Below, piece by piece: positions 46,856 through 57,579 of a stretch of DNA of 64,000 nt. Below the pieces are notes generated by a model, which saw only the letters and a program-made list of their open reading frames with translations, was not told the origin of the DNA and did not search any database. Source of the stretch: Psilocybe azurescens (lineage: Eukaryota; Basidiomycota; Agaricomycetes; Agaricales; Agrocybaceae); contig JAJIRX010000696.1 of the NCBI GenBank assembly GCA_023853785.1, positions 1-64,000 of the forward strand. The letters run 5' to 3'. The translations under genes and the position numbers were made by a program. Within the stretch, counting starts at the first letter, position 1, and every line of letters starts with the position of its first letter.

Positions 46856-46961
46856 GCTGGGATGGCCGAGTCGTTAAGGCGAGTGATTTGAATGTGTGTC
46901 CTTGGCGCCTGCAAATATCACTTGGTGTTTCACCGCGTAGGTTCAAATCCTGCTCTCAGCG
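46856..46961 (+). tRNA. tRNA-Ser(UGA) with intron
   Basis: The acceptor stem gctggga pairs with tctcagc (one G-U). D-arm stem gcc/ggc. The anticodon stem agtga (46882-46886) pairs with tcact (46918-46922), with loop TT-TGA-A and anticodon TGA at 46889-46891. A 24-nt intron (46893-46916) sits after position 37. The long variable arm tggtg/caccg fits a class II serine tRNA, and the T arm is gtagg-ttcaaat-cctgc. CCA is not encoded, as expected in a nucleus. Confidence 0.92.
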
Positions 46962-47366
46962 AAATCTTTTTGATAAAGTTTTGAACCAATTCAAGAGTGA
47001 TAGTTTCAACGTCTATCGCTTTTATTTCTCTGATTTATTTTCGGTGTGCGTCGTGCGATGAACATCATGGTACCAACGATCATATTTCACTGATATGGAT
47101 GGGACGGTATGCATCTACAGTGAGTGCTACAGGATACGATTCCAGTATTGCCTCTTGTTGTTCTATGAACAAGTGTAAAATCATTCACGTTCTAAGCCCC
47201 TATCGGCGTCGCTGGCGTTCATTCGCTTGTCGTTGATATCATCAGCGATAGAGGTACTCTAGACGCTGTCGTACATGCGTCCACATTGTTATATGCTTCT
47301 CAACTTACCATGTTGTGGCCACATTTGCGGGTTCACTTCATTCTCGTTATGGACTTCTAGACAGGT
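46962..47366. other. Intergenic
   Basis: No gene recognised. A T-rich stretch follows the tRNA and would serve as Pol III terminator. Confidence 0.4.
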
Positions 47367-47834
47367 TCAGCTGTAGATGAAAGTCTGCGACTGTTCTCTG
47401 TTGACGATATCCGCTATCTTTGCTGCCATGATGTCTAATTTGAATACATATCTAGGCTGCAGCCTGGTATGGTTGAGAAGAACGACCCACGGGACCATTA
47501 AAGACACAATGTCTAGGGTGGACATATGAGGGGGCCCTTCGACGTCACTGATGCGCCTTCCGGAGTGTATATCTGTGTCAATTTGCGAACTGCGAAGAGA
47601 TGGCAAGTCCGGGTCTTTACGACTCTTCTAGGCATCGAACAAGTGCCTTTCCCCTATTGATTCCATTTCGTCCTTTCGACGGCTCGTTCCCAATTTCACG
47701 CTGTGTTTGGGTGTGTCTACTTGAGTCGCAGTGCCGATTTCTTCTATAGAAGACTTGCCGAAACGCTCGAACATGCGCAGTGCGCTAAATTGAAGCTGAA
47801 GCCTAGATGCGCAGTGTAGCAGAACTGTTTCCAT
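47367..47834 (-). pseudogene. Unrecognised ORF interrupted by one in-frame stop
   Basis: One minus-strand frame runs from ATG 47834 to the stop at 47367, about 155 codons, with a single TAG near 47631. The part before it reads METVLLHCASRLQLQFSALR and the part after TLDIVSLMVPWVVLLNHTRL. No domain recognised. It may be the surviving end of a protein gene or chance; the long frame beyond the stop favours a relic. Confidence 0.3.
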
Positions 47835-48665
47835 CGTTACGTATTTCTAAAATAACTTCAGGAACGAGGAGGCCATTGTAGAGGTATATTTCTGATTGAT
47901 TACTGTTACATAAATAGCTGTGATGCCGGATTCAATGCAGTTGATGCAGTACAGTAGCTACTTTTGTCTGTCTTGCCAAGGTATTCATTATTTTTTGCAT
48001 GCGAATTTAAAAATTGGTGCCCACAGTAGACATTAATCTTTTTCTTCTCTCAAGCTCCATCTGCCGAACTCCAAACCTCCGACGATCTCGCTATGAAAAT
48101 CCCGAATACAGCTGCGTATGATCATCAAACATGGCGAACATGATCGACTGTTAGAATCTGAATGACAAGCATCTGCCATGCTATGCCAGCTGTCCTTCGG
48201 CACGCAGCAGGAAATGTATTGTTCTATTCAACAATTGAACTACCCTATCCAACGTTTGTCTTCCTTGTGGCTGTCTAAAATCGTATTGGTCGGTAAAAAC
48301 TTGCGGCAACAAAACGGATCTGTTGGCGTAGTACCAGTGGCATTTGAGGCCACAACTCTCTGCCATCGGCCTATGGTGTAGAGTGTCGAAGAGGTCACTA
48401 TCTACTGCGCGTCATCGGAGAGTCGGAATTTTAATCACCTCCCTGACCTTTATCACGCTTCTGACAGGACATGTCCATTGTTGTTCGTTCTTTAGGTTGA
48501 TTCTGTACTTGTATCTGCACTGCAATACCTGGTTCTGTAGGTGGGTATAAAATAGCTATAACCTTGCTCCAACCTCCATATCTTCATCGTTTTCAATCCC
48601 TTTAAGTAGTCGCAAGCTTTCATCGCCTACCTTGTACCCACAAGAGTTCAGCCTCTTCGACTTTG
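47835..48665. other. Intergenic
   Basis: No gene recognised; includes the promoter of the membrane-protein gene at 48666. Confidence 0.4.
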
Positions 48666-49887
48666 ATGGTCAATTTCCCAGCGCCCGTTGGGGGGACAGC
48701 ATACCCGATGGACTTTGCTCCGTCGGTGTTGTTCGCTGTCCTCTACGCCATACTTGTGCCCCTCATGCTATACCGCATGTTTGACAGGAGATCCCGCACT
48801 GTGCTTTTGATAGGAACCGTGACATTTTCCATTGAACGGTACGTTGATATTTAAATATGGTATTGCTATACGCTCCTGACTTGCTTCATTTCAGAGTTGT
48901 AATTTTTTCACTAAGAGCCTCTCAATCTCGCAATGAAAGCCGACGACTGTCACCCGGACTGGCAACATATATGCAGATCAGCTTTGGTATGGGTTATTTG
49001 GGAATAGCGAACGATCTTGTCAACCTCCTTCGCTGTCTTCTGGTCAACCCAACCTACGGCTCAGACATGTATTTCCAATCCCCTGCCGCAACGACAAAGG
49101 GGGAACATACTCTCCTCCTCCTCCCGGAACACCCGATAATTCCCAGGTTACGATCTTTGTGCCGAAGTATGACGGGTAATTTATCTCTGGCTTTTTTCGC
49201 AGCGATAGTCCCTGGGATTATTGCCAACTCTAACTACAGCAAAGACTTCAATGATCAGAAAGCTGCGGATCAAACGGCAGCTTTACGGTATGTCCCGCCC
49301 CACAAATATACAAAAGCAATGATACTGACCAAGCCATAGATTTGCGAGTGCAGGTGTCACACTGGCTCTATGCTTGATGATTTTTTTGGGGGCTGGGTGG
49401 AGCTCAAAGCAATTTCCAATTAACAGCAAACGTGCAACAGGAGTCATATTCGGGGTATCAGGCCTCATGGTTAGTTCCTTTCTTCAACTATGGACATACC
49501 GAAGATGCTCACATGAGAACGTAGGCGGTGGTTGCCATCTATCGTCTTTCTATAATGCATCTCAAGACTACGTCCCTTGCTGCGCCGAGCTCTTTGAACG
49601 ATACCGGCGCTAAAGTCGCTTTCTACATCTTCCATGTGCTCCCCGAATGGCTCGCCATCACCATTCTACTTGTGCCCAATATTCGAAAGCTATTTGGTAC
49701 GGGTATATGGGGCGACTTCAGATGGAAAGATATGACTCCGAAGCAGATACAGAAGTGGGAAGCCCAGCAGGAAAAGAATGAAAGGAAGCGGAAGATGAAG
49801 CTAGGGATCTCAGGGGACGCCCTGGATGCAATACCTCTGCAGGAGAAACCAGGAAACTCGGCGGGCCAAGCTCGAGAGACGGTTTAG
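48666..49887 (+). CDS. Basidiomycete multi-pass (about seven-helix) membrane protein
   Basis: Four exons: 48666-48838, 48895-49287, 49340-49469 and 49525-49887. They total 1059 nt and give 352 residues with no frame break; introns are 52-56 nt. Helices are visible at APSVLFAVLYAILVPLML, TVLLIGTVTFSIERVVIFSL, ISFGMGYLGIANDLVNLLRC, LSLAFFAAIVPGIIANS, AGVTLALCLMIFLGAGW, TGVIFGVSGLMAVVAIYRLS and AFYIFHVLPEWLAITILL. A basic cytosolic tail follows (KQIQKWEAQQEKNERKRKMK). The layout resembles fungal seven-helix proteins of unknown function (some labelled DUF7702). A receptor or channel role is only a guess. Confidence 0.75.
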
Positions 49888-50016
49888 GTTTTCAACCTGC
49901 TTATATTTAACGCTGCCTACCATTAGCGTATGTGTGCAAACATCTTCTCCGGCCCAGATTAAGCGGTAATAAGTAACTGGTACACCTCGTATAGCTAATT
50001 ATAAATATATTTGCTT

Positions 50017-50682
50017 TTATCTTTTGACGGAGACATGTAGTTCCAATTGGGCGGGACGCCTATCCAGTCTGTCACTGGCCATTTCTGAGACCAGTGCAGC
50101 CATATCTTGTTGTACCACCCGGAGACGCTGGTCGAGTTCTCTTTGTCGAGCCTGTCGAACAGCTTCAGTATTTTTGCTGCGGCTTGCTGGTATTGGTAAA
50201 CACCTGTTTGGCTCTGACAAATGGTCTCTCGTGGTAACAGATACCAAATACCAATGGCAGACGCCTGGTTGAACTATATGCTAGGCCAGAGCCTGACGAA
50301 GCAAGTCCCGTGTTAGCCGGCGTCTCTGGACGTCCACCACCTGATTTGATGGAGAAAATTCCACCGTAAGCAGCTTCTAAAGGAAGGGATGCGCCTGAAA
50401 TATCTGGGGGGTCAGAAAGGGTCAAGGGCCGAGCCAGTGATAGGCTTTGCGAAATGGAGGAAGGATTAACTTCGACCACCAATCAAGGATAATACTTGGA
50501 CAAGTTGCATCGTTCCAGATACCCGACGCTGGAACGTAGACGACCCTCTGCTGTGTCACGGATTCGCCGAAGGTATCATCAATTATCCTATTAACAGTAT
50601 TTGCTTCCACCCATGGCACCAGGACAAGACAAGAGAACAGGACGAAACGAGCCACATCCAACACCTGAAGGTTGACGACCAT
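50017..50682 (-). pseudogene. Truncated galactose-binding-type single-pass membrane protein
   Basis: The N-terminal part starts at ATG 50682 with a signal sequence (ARFVLFSCLVLVPWVEA), then NRIIDDTFGES and VPASGIWNDATCP. This is the usual start of basidiomycete surface proteins with a galactose-binding-like domain, one membrane helix and a cytosolic tail. The C-terminal tail is also visible: a Ser/Gly-rich segment (TLSDPPDISGAS; GGGRPETPANTGLASSGSG) and a coiled coil (QRELDQRLRVVQQDMAALVS) ending near 50017. The middle domain and the membrane helix are missing, so the two ends are joined by a deletion. Not explained by one-base errors. Confidence 0.5.
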
Positions 50683-51573
50683 GACGACTGCAAAGAAGTG
50701 GGAGAGGTCCCCACCAATGCATGGCCAGTTTAACATTGGCCATTGTAACTAAATTTACGGAATCAACTTCTCAACAAAGATGCATAGCATGTAAAATTCA
50801 TGCAGGGCTAATGCAGACTAAGTGAGGTTTCATCCTCAGTAAATTTGTTCAAGCATAACTGCGCTCATCGATTGGGAAACCCATTTGATAAGGCATAGGT
50901 CCCACAAGAGTTGAGTAGCTGTGCAAAACTCCTGTTCGAGAGTCGAGAGCGAGTCAATAAGAAACAGAATTTAAGGAGTTGGGATGAATCATAATAAAAT
51001 TTCCAACATACGTTGGGAGTCATTGACGACAGTAGCAGTAGTGCCCCCACCAAGGTCGATAGAAGGAAGTTACTTTTGAGTTACTTATGTACATATGTAT
51101 ACATACGAGTCGGAAGCAGCGGCTATAGCGTTGCTGTATTGTGTTGCCAGTGTAAAGAATCTGACTCACATCTTGATTCTAACAAGTTCGCCGTCGAGAA
51201 TTGAGAGAGATCATGTGACTATCTTTTCAGGTTCCTCGATTGACCGTTGTGGGAAAAATATAAGAGGACAAACTCCGGCTCCGATTACCAACAAAGGTTG
51301 CGGCAGTCCGTTTCTTTTCAGAATATCTCGAGGAAGGAGGACGACCGTAGCCCATCACTATTTGAAACTACAGGTCATATATTCATCAACATCACGCTAT
51401 CTATATTCGCCAGCAGACGGGAACTGCTCACGACGAAAGGCTTGCTTCTTCAACTAACGATTGGAATTGGAAACCCCTTTTTGCTGGCGACCTGGAGCTG
51501 AACTAATATAACAATCGCAATATTAAGCTGGAAGGCTACCCTGCCTATAATACCCATTGGCTGGAGGGGAAAT
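50683..51573. other. Intergenic
   Basis: No gene supported; promoter space for F-box paralogue 2. Confidence 0.4.
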
Positions 51574-53288
51574 ATGGCCAAAATCTGGGAACTTCCGTTG
51601 GAGATGTTACTGGATATTCTTGCCTTTCTACCGCCACGGGACATCATTCTGGGATTCAGACAAGTAAGCTTCCTTCCTGTGTCCAATGTCTCTGATCACG
51701 ATCAAACAATTACAGGTATGCTCTGGCTTCCATCTTGCTTCAATGGATCTTTCATTATGGAAGGATAAACTTCGATGTCTTTGTGTTGAGAACACACTTT
51801 TACCAGCAACCTACCTGACTCCCATGCAGATTAAGGATATTGAACATGTGGCGACTTCACCTTCGCGCTTCATCTCTACCTTAATTCTTAGACATGACTC
51901 CGACGAACCCCTGGAAACTTGCAAATATCAGTTTATTGATCTTGAAGATTTATACGAAGAATTTCCAGAGTTAATAGGGACAGCAATCGTCCAACTGTAC
52001 ATCATCCCTGGTGGACGATTTTTGATAACAGAGCACCGAACAGCTGATCATATACCAACAATACGTCTTTGGGATCTCGGAGCTCCTGGCAAACGACAAG
52101 ATATGTCTCGATGCTATCCCCTTGCAACGCTCAATGGTAGAGCTTTTGGGAGCCCATATCCAGTCCACTTGACTGCCGACGGCCAGGGTATCCTTGTTTT
52201 TCTTGCACAGACGACTGGGAGGCTGATCACGAGTGGTGAGCTTTGCTATGGCATTTGGTAGTCCGTAGTTTATTTTATTGATGCCTTCTTTAGTAGACGA
52301 GATATTTTAATCTATGAAATCTATCCGACTCATGAAGTTCCTTTATTCCACCAAATTGCTAAACACACAGTCGTGCTCGATGACCGGAAGATTCAATCCT
52401 ACTCATTTTCTATCAATAAAATGGCAATGATCGTTAACAACGACATATGCGTGTGGGATTATGTCTCTGATACCAAAGTATTATGGTCTGCCTCTTTATC
52501 TGGTGATTTCGACCAGGTAAGTGTCTGGACTCTGGTTCCAGCACTTGACGTTGATATTTCATGCTATTAACATTTATCCGAGATAATTCTCAAGGGTGCC
52601 TTTGTGGTACTCTGTAACAAAGATTCGGTTTCCATCTGGAATATCCCACCTTTATATCCTTGTGGAAGCACCTTGGCGAGCACGATCCAAGCTCTGGCGC
52701 CCTCCCAATACTTTCCACTCAGCTTGGGAATGAATCCTTCCATTCCTGAATACAATGTCGAGATCCTTCACGATTGGTACAACGGGTCAGATCAACCCGT
52801 TTACGTTGATTTCTTATTTTCACTGGATAATCTCACAATAGAAGTATCTCGTTTTCGACTAGATTTACCGTCATCTGTAATCAAGCTCAGAACAGGATTG
52901 CAATCACCTTCTTTGCATAAGATGGCCGACCTCACGATACCAGCTGACGACGGTTATCTCGAAGAGTATCGCGTCTCAAACGGAAACATCATCATGTACT
53001 GGAGCTCTGATCGAGGAATGAACATCCAAAGCACTCCTTTCCAATTTTCGAATGTCTCCCCAGCTGACAATGTAGAGACATCACAGCTCCTATTATCATG
53101 GCACGAATCACCATCCATCGCTCGTTTTTTGACCTCTCTCTGCCCAGCTTCCGGGCGCATGTGCTGTGTGCCACAGAACAATTTTATTCGCATAGTAGAT
53201 TTCTTATCTCCCCCTTCTGCAGGTGAGTTTTCTGAATTGTTTGTGAGATACCTGCGCTGACGATATGCCTTGCCATATAGTAGAATAA
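51574..53288 (+). CDS. F-box protein with propeller-like C-terminal region, paralogue 2
   Basis: Five exons: 51574-51663, 51716-52257, 52294-52516, 52595-53222 and 53281-53288. They total 1491 nt and give 496 residues without a frame break. F-box at the start (IWELPLEMLLDILAFLPPRD), then DLSLWKDKLRCLCVENTLLP, YIIPGGRFLITE, IRLWDLGAPG, DICVWDYVSDTKVLWSA, VVLCNKDSVSIWNIPPLYP and SPSIARFLTSLCPASGRM. Exon 1 (90 nt) and the intron phases match paralogue 1 at 36307-38068, about 15 kb upstream on the same strand. Intron 2 is only 36 nt. The exon 4 acceptor (ctcaag, 52594) lies downstream of a perfect ctattaac branch site. Probably an SCF substrate adaptor; the target is unknown. Confidence 0.85.
52258..52293 (+). 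other. Very short 36-nt intron
   Basis: The donor gtagtc and acceptor tttag keep the frame (...GIC|RRDILIYE) and the codon split seen in paralogue 1. The alternative donor gtgagc at 52235 would give a usual length of 59 nt but shifts the frame. Confidence 0.5.
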
Positions 53289-53798
53289 GAATGTTATTTC
53301 TGAACTGACAAGTGCGCATTTGGGCAATTCTCGTTACGAGGTATCCAGACTCGAGATGCTGTTTCCAGGAAGAAACAAGGAATCATGTTGAATCCTGTTC
53401 GTAAAGCAATATCGACATCTTCTCTGCTGTCTTGCCTATCCCTCACCTTACGCTTATCGATAACCTGACATTGTTGGTCTGAAATATTTTTCTTCTGCTT
53501 GATAATGGTTAGTAATGTCATTTTCGGAATCTGGACATATTCAGTACTTTCGATCCCATCTCCCGCCCAATCATCTGTCATTTCAGGTAAGCATAATGAA
53601 GTATTATGAAGCATGTAGTGTCAAGCACCAAACACAAACAGACTCGTAGCTGAACAGCTGATGTATTAGTGACCCGCATCTAACTGTGTACCTCACTAAG
53701 GCTATAAAACATGCCATTAAACTTAGGTGATCTCTGGGAGTTGTACACAGATGTAAGTCAGAAAACCGACCACTTCACAGTACAACCACCATTCTTCA
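53289..53798. other. Intergenic
   Basis: No supported gene; minus-strand frames at 53294-53614 have no features. Confidence 0.4.
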
Positions 53799-54650
53799 AT
53801 GACTTCCACTTCGACAGTCTACCTTGTAACTGGGGCCAATCGAGCCCGCGATATAGGTATAGCAAGAGAGCATCCGTCTGATTATATATCCTCACATCCA
53901 CACAGGACTTGCTCCTGTTTCTCGGATTCTTGAGACACAAACAAACGCGTTTGTCTACGCTGTTGTGCGTCATCCCCAAAAAACAGCAGTTCTGCAGGTC
54001 CTTCGGTGGGTTCATCAGCAACGGCAGAGGTATCATTGAGAGCGCCCGTACCCGGTGTGTACTATAGTTCGACTAAGGCCGCGCTCAACTGGATCTCGCG
54101 GAAATCGAGGATCGGTAAGTAAATTAGGCTCCTGTCAGTAAGCTTAACTTAGCCTTTTTCATTGGTGCTCAGATAGAAGTGGCCTTCCCATTATCGCCTG
54201 GAGGCGTTGCGACGGATGTGTGCGTTTCATAATCTGCTTGGGCCTGCTCTTCGTTCTTTGACTACAATCATTCCACATTTTTAATATCATTGAATTTCTA
54301 GTATACGATACAGTGGCTAATGAACCAAGCAGCGTATTCAAGACATCTATATTAGAAGACGAGCCTACTCCAGACGAGGCGGCTGCACTTATTATCAGGC
54401 TTTTTTTTTTTTTTTTTTCGTGTCAATTTATGTCTTTGAGGCATAGCCCACGCAGACCTAACTAGTACAGTTGTAGATAACGGGGCACTGCGCCCTGCTC
54501 CTTGCCCATGGATGCGCCGCTGAGGTACGTATTATCAGGCTTATCGACCAAACAACGCGCAAGGAGCATGGTGGTGAATTTATGAACTTGGACGGTACAG
54601 AATGGCACAGAATTAGAGTGCTGGTAGTCGGTCAAAAACAACTTGCCTGA
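53799..54650 (+). pseudogene. Short-chain dehydrogenase/reductase pseudogene
   Basis: The N-terminus STVYLVTGANR (53814-53846) keeps the TGxxx cofactor motif but diverges at once. Later pieces carry the active-site YxxxK (GVYYSSTKAALNWISRK, 54057-54107), a C-terminal AFPLSPGGVATDV segment after an intron with gtaagt, and a tail KEHGGEFMNLDGTEW near 54563-54605. The segment with the NNAG and catalytic Ser region is deleted. A small retroelement with a 13-bp duplication sits inside the last exon (54390-54542); removing it restores the C-terminal frame. NAD(P)-dependent oxidoreductase ancestry is clear; it is not functional as it stands. Confidence 0.75.
54390..54542 (-). mobile_element. Short poly(A) retroelement (SINE-like) with 13-bp target-site duplication
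   Basis: tattatcaggctt is present at 54390-54402 and again at 54530-54542. Between them lie about 127 bp that begin with a T run (18 T in all, to 54418), so the element is inserted with its poly(A) tail toward the left, minus orientation. The body is GC-richer than its surroundings and has no ORF. Perfect 13-bp duplication plus a poly(A) tail marks reverse-transcribed insertion by LINE machinery. No clear tRNA A/B boxes are visible, so the parent RNA is unknown and the copy may be 5'-truncated. Confidence 0.8.
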
Positions 54651-55116
54651 AAAATACCAAGTTTATCTGTGTGGGGATATACGTAGCAAGTGTTTTGCTG
54701 AAAGTCGTTTCAAAATAAAATCTGGTGTTCTAGATTATAATAAGAATTAAGCGCCCATCTGCATACCAACGCTTGGATAATTCTCTCGACCCTCACCTTA
54801 TCACGTTGACAGCACTTGAAGAACAGCCCCGGTGGTCCACTACATTTTCTTGTATCTAGGGATGAGGCCACGAATAAAGGTCTGCTCCGGATCTTACCTT
54901 GACCTGTGCTTGTGATCTTTCGATACCTTTTTCCATTTTAAAAAAAACATAATTTGGTTCCTGGAATCTATATCTTTGTTAATACATGACGTGGTTGTAG
55001 TTGGATACAAGGTATTTGATGCAATGTGTGTGTAATAGTCCTGTTGGAGGATGTGTAAGATGGAAGCAGAGCAGTTCGGGTCCTCGGTGAACAGACAAAG
55101 AAAAGAGCAACAGAGA
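54651..55116. other. Intergenic
   Basis: No gene recognised; 3' flank of the cystathionine gamma-synthase gene. Confidence 0.5.
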
Positions 55117-57195
55117 TCACGTGGAGGCTACCCTCTCAGCGGCTGATAGAGCCTTTTCGAAAGACTTTAATAGGGTCCCCGAGTCCTCCATCCCAACACT
55201 GATCCTTACCAACCCTTGCTCCACACCGTACTGTGCAGCCCAGTCCAGTTCCCCATAATGCGCAAGAATGGTGAACGGACATGCCAAAGTGAAGTTGGTC
55301 CCGAGACTAGGCCCTTTGTAACACGGCAGCGCATCGAAAAAGGCTTCAGATGCAGCAAGCGATGTGAACGTCAACGAGAACAGGCCCCCGAAGCCACCGA
55401 CTTTGCCATCTTCCGGATCGACGGTCTGGATACGGCATCGGTCGTAGTTCCCCCTTGTGCTGTATTTCGGGTAGAAGACTTCTTTGATGGCAGGGGCAGG
55501 GGAAGAAGAGCCTCCAGCGAGCGATCTGGAGAGAAGGAAGTCGCATACTGCTTCAGCGTTGGCGTCGATGACGCGGATGCGGCGTTTGAAGTCACGCGAG
55601 TTGCGTTCCATGTAGATGGCGTCTTCGCCGAAGTAGACATCTTCGTAGTTATCTTTGAGCCAGTTTTTCAAAGCAGAGTAATAAGATCCTTTAGGATTGA
55701 GTATAAGACTGGATAATGGGACAATAGTAAGCTATTTGCGCTGAATAGATTCGATATACAGACAACGTACCTCCCGCCCATGACGTTCGGATGCCCCACT
55801 GAACACTTTCGTCAAGCTACTGACCAAGATATCGGCGAATGGAAGGACCTCAACGTTCACAAAATTGCCAATGGTCTCGTCAATCACGATAAGGAAGTCG
55901 TACTTATCAGCCAAAGCGCGGAGTCGAGGTAGATTGGCCGATCGCAACAATGGATTCGATGGAAACTCGGTGAAAAGTGCAAGAATAGGAGGTTTCGTAG
56001 GGTCAAGCTTTTGCTCAGACTCGAGAATCTTCTGAAGTTCATCTACGTCGCTGTCTGTTCCGAAGCCAAGGAAATGGCATCCAGGGCCCCATTTCTGGAG
56101 AATCTTTAGGGTATCGGTATACGGAAATCTGTAATACAGGAGTTAGTTGATAGATCAAGTTATGTATGTATGAAGGTTGATTCACCCGAAGCAAACACTT
56201 TTAGCAGGAGGTCGAATGCCAAGTGCCATGTGGTGAGCCATCCAGATGGCAGACATGCCAGTAGGCTGCAAATAGACGTCATCGGCAGCGACATCCGCGA
56301 TGCCTCGAGTGCTAGGTCCGACCTCGAATTCCTTTGCGGAGCATGTTGGAGTCGTCGTACCATCTCTGACCATAGTACCCGCCACCCTGGATCGGAGTGC
56401 ACGTTTAGCAAAAGCGGCTGCCTCTAAAGGAAGATTCCTTCCGTAACGCTCCTCGATAAACAGAGAGTCGGGGTTTGCGTCCTCCGCGGTTGATGAGGAC
56501 ATAGAGTCCTGGGGTTTAGTAAACGGGGTCTGGATTTTGTTAGCGGAATAGTGCCTGTTATGTCCCTTTCCAGGAATGCGCTTTGATGTTGGGCTGCAAG
56601 GGGCTTGAGAGTTTGGGGTGGAGTTGGGTAACAGAGAAAGGCATTTTTCTGCAAGACGACTCGAAATGCCCAGGCCAGTATGTTGCCAGAACTCCTTTGC
56701 TACAGGAAAGGAGTTCCGCGGGAATAGGACTATATGTAGATCTGCACATGAACCACCAATGCTTGTCTTGTCGATGTTGGAAACCCCGTCGTCTGGCGGA
56801 CATATGAATAGATTAACCAAACGGGCGTTCACCGGAGCTCCAAGCACAGCAGATCGTTGCAGTATAAACGAACGACAGAGGTCTGCAACTTTCTGAGTAG
56901 AAAAAAGCATGCATGCTTCATTTCCGACAGCATATTTACGCTCGCAGATGGCAGCCAGCTGGGGTTTCAACACAAGGTCAACAGTTGCCCACAAAACCAC
57001 ACTTTGCATCAGGCTCACCTTTTGAATACTGAGATGAATGAAGAATCTTGGGTATCCGGTCATCATACTATCCATCACTCTTTTCTCTCCCTCTTCGTAG
57101 CCAACGTTGTCGCGCCATGTTGGCAAAGAAACCGAGATCGCATGAGGGGTATGGGGTGGAACTGACAATCCCACTGCGAGATTAATATCTCCCAT
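55117..57195 (-). CDS. STR2: Cystathionine gamma-synthase
   Basis: Four exons: 57195-57019, 56958-56186, 56128-55771 and 55708-55117, about 632 residues. This is the PLP enzyme that joins cysteine with an O-acyl-homoserine to cystathionine in methionine biosynthesis. Seen: a long fungal N-terminal region; [20 protein letters not shown] and [20 protein letters not shown], typical of the family; [36 protein letters not shown] (cofactor Asp); [12 protein letters not shown] (Schiff-base Lys); GGLFSLTF; and the closing [16 protein letters not shown]. Intron 1 (60 nt, 56959-57018) has no stop and keeps the frame. One extra A in the gene sense (TT at 55786-55787) breaks exon 3 just after the Lys motif. 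Confidence 0.92.
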
Positions 57196-57579
57196 TTTTC
57201 CCTTTTTTCCCTCTGAACAAAAGAAATGAGAACAGTTACAGGATAAAAAGAGATACGAAGGGGATCAGAGTAAGCAATAGAACGGAAACACAGTGCAATC
57301 ATCGTGCAATACGAAAGAAAGCTTTATTTCTGGGGTATCGGACCATCGGCCGCGAAATGGAATCGGCCGGGACTATTATATGCCAACCAATCAAGAGACG
57401 AGCACCATTTTTCAAGATCAGTCGAGTCATTTAACAAAGTGGAGACTTGAAAATTAGGGTACATTCTTCATTTATTGTACAGTACATAGGGAAAAAAATA
57501 CAGAGGTAGGCATGTAAAAAATCAGTACAATTAACTCATACCATCTAAAGCTCACAGAACAGAACCAAGAAACGGCATT
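57196..57579. other. Intergenic
   Basis: Short region between two minus-strand genes: promoter of the cystathionine gamma-synthase gene and 3' end of SDS23. Confidence 0.5.

Noticed and set aside
54403..54529. The insert as a DNA transposon
   Set aside because: There are no terminal inverted repeats; the 13-bp duplication with a poly(A)/poly(T) end fits retroposition.
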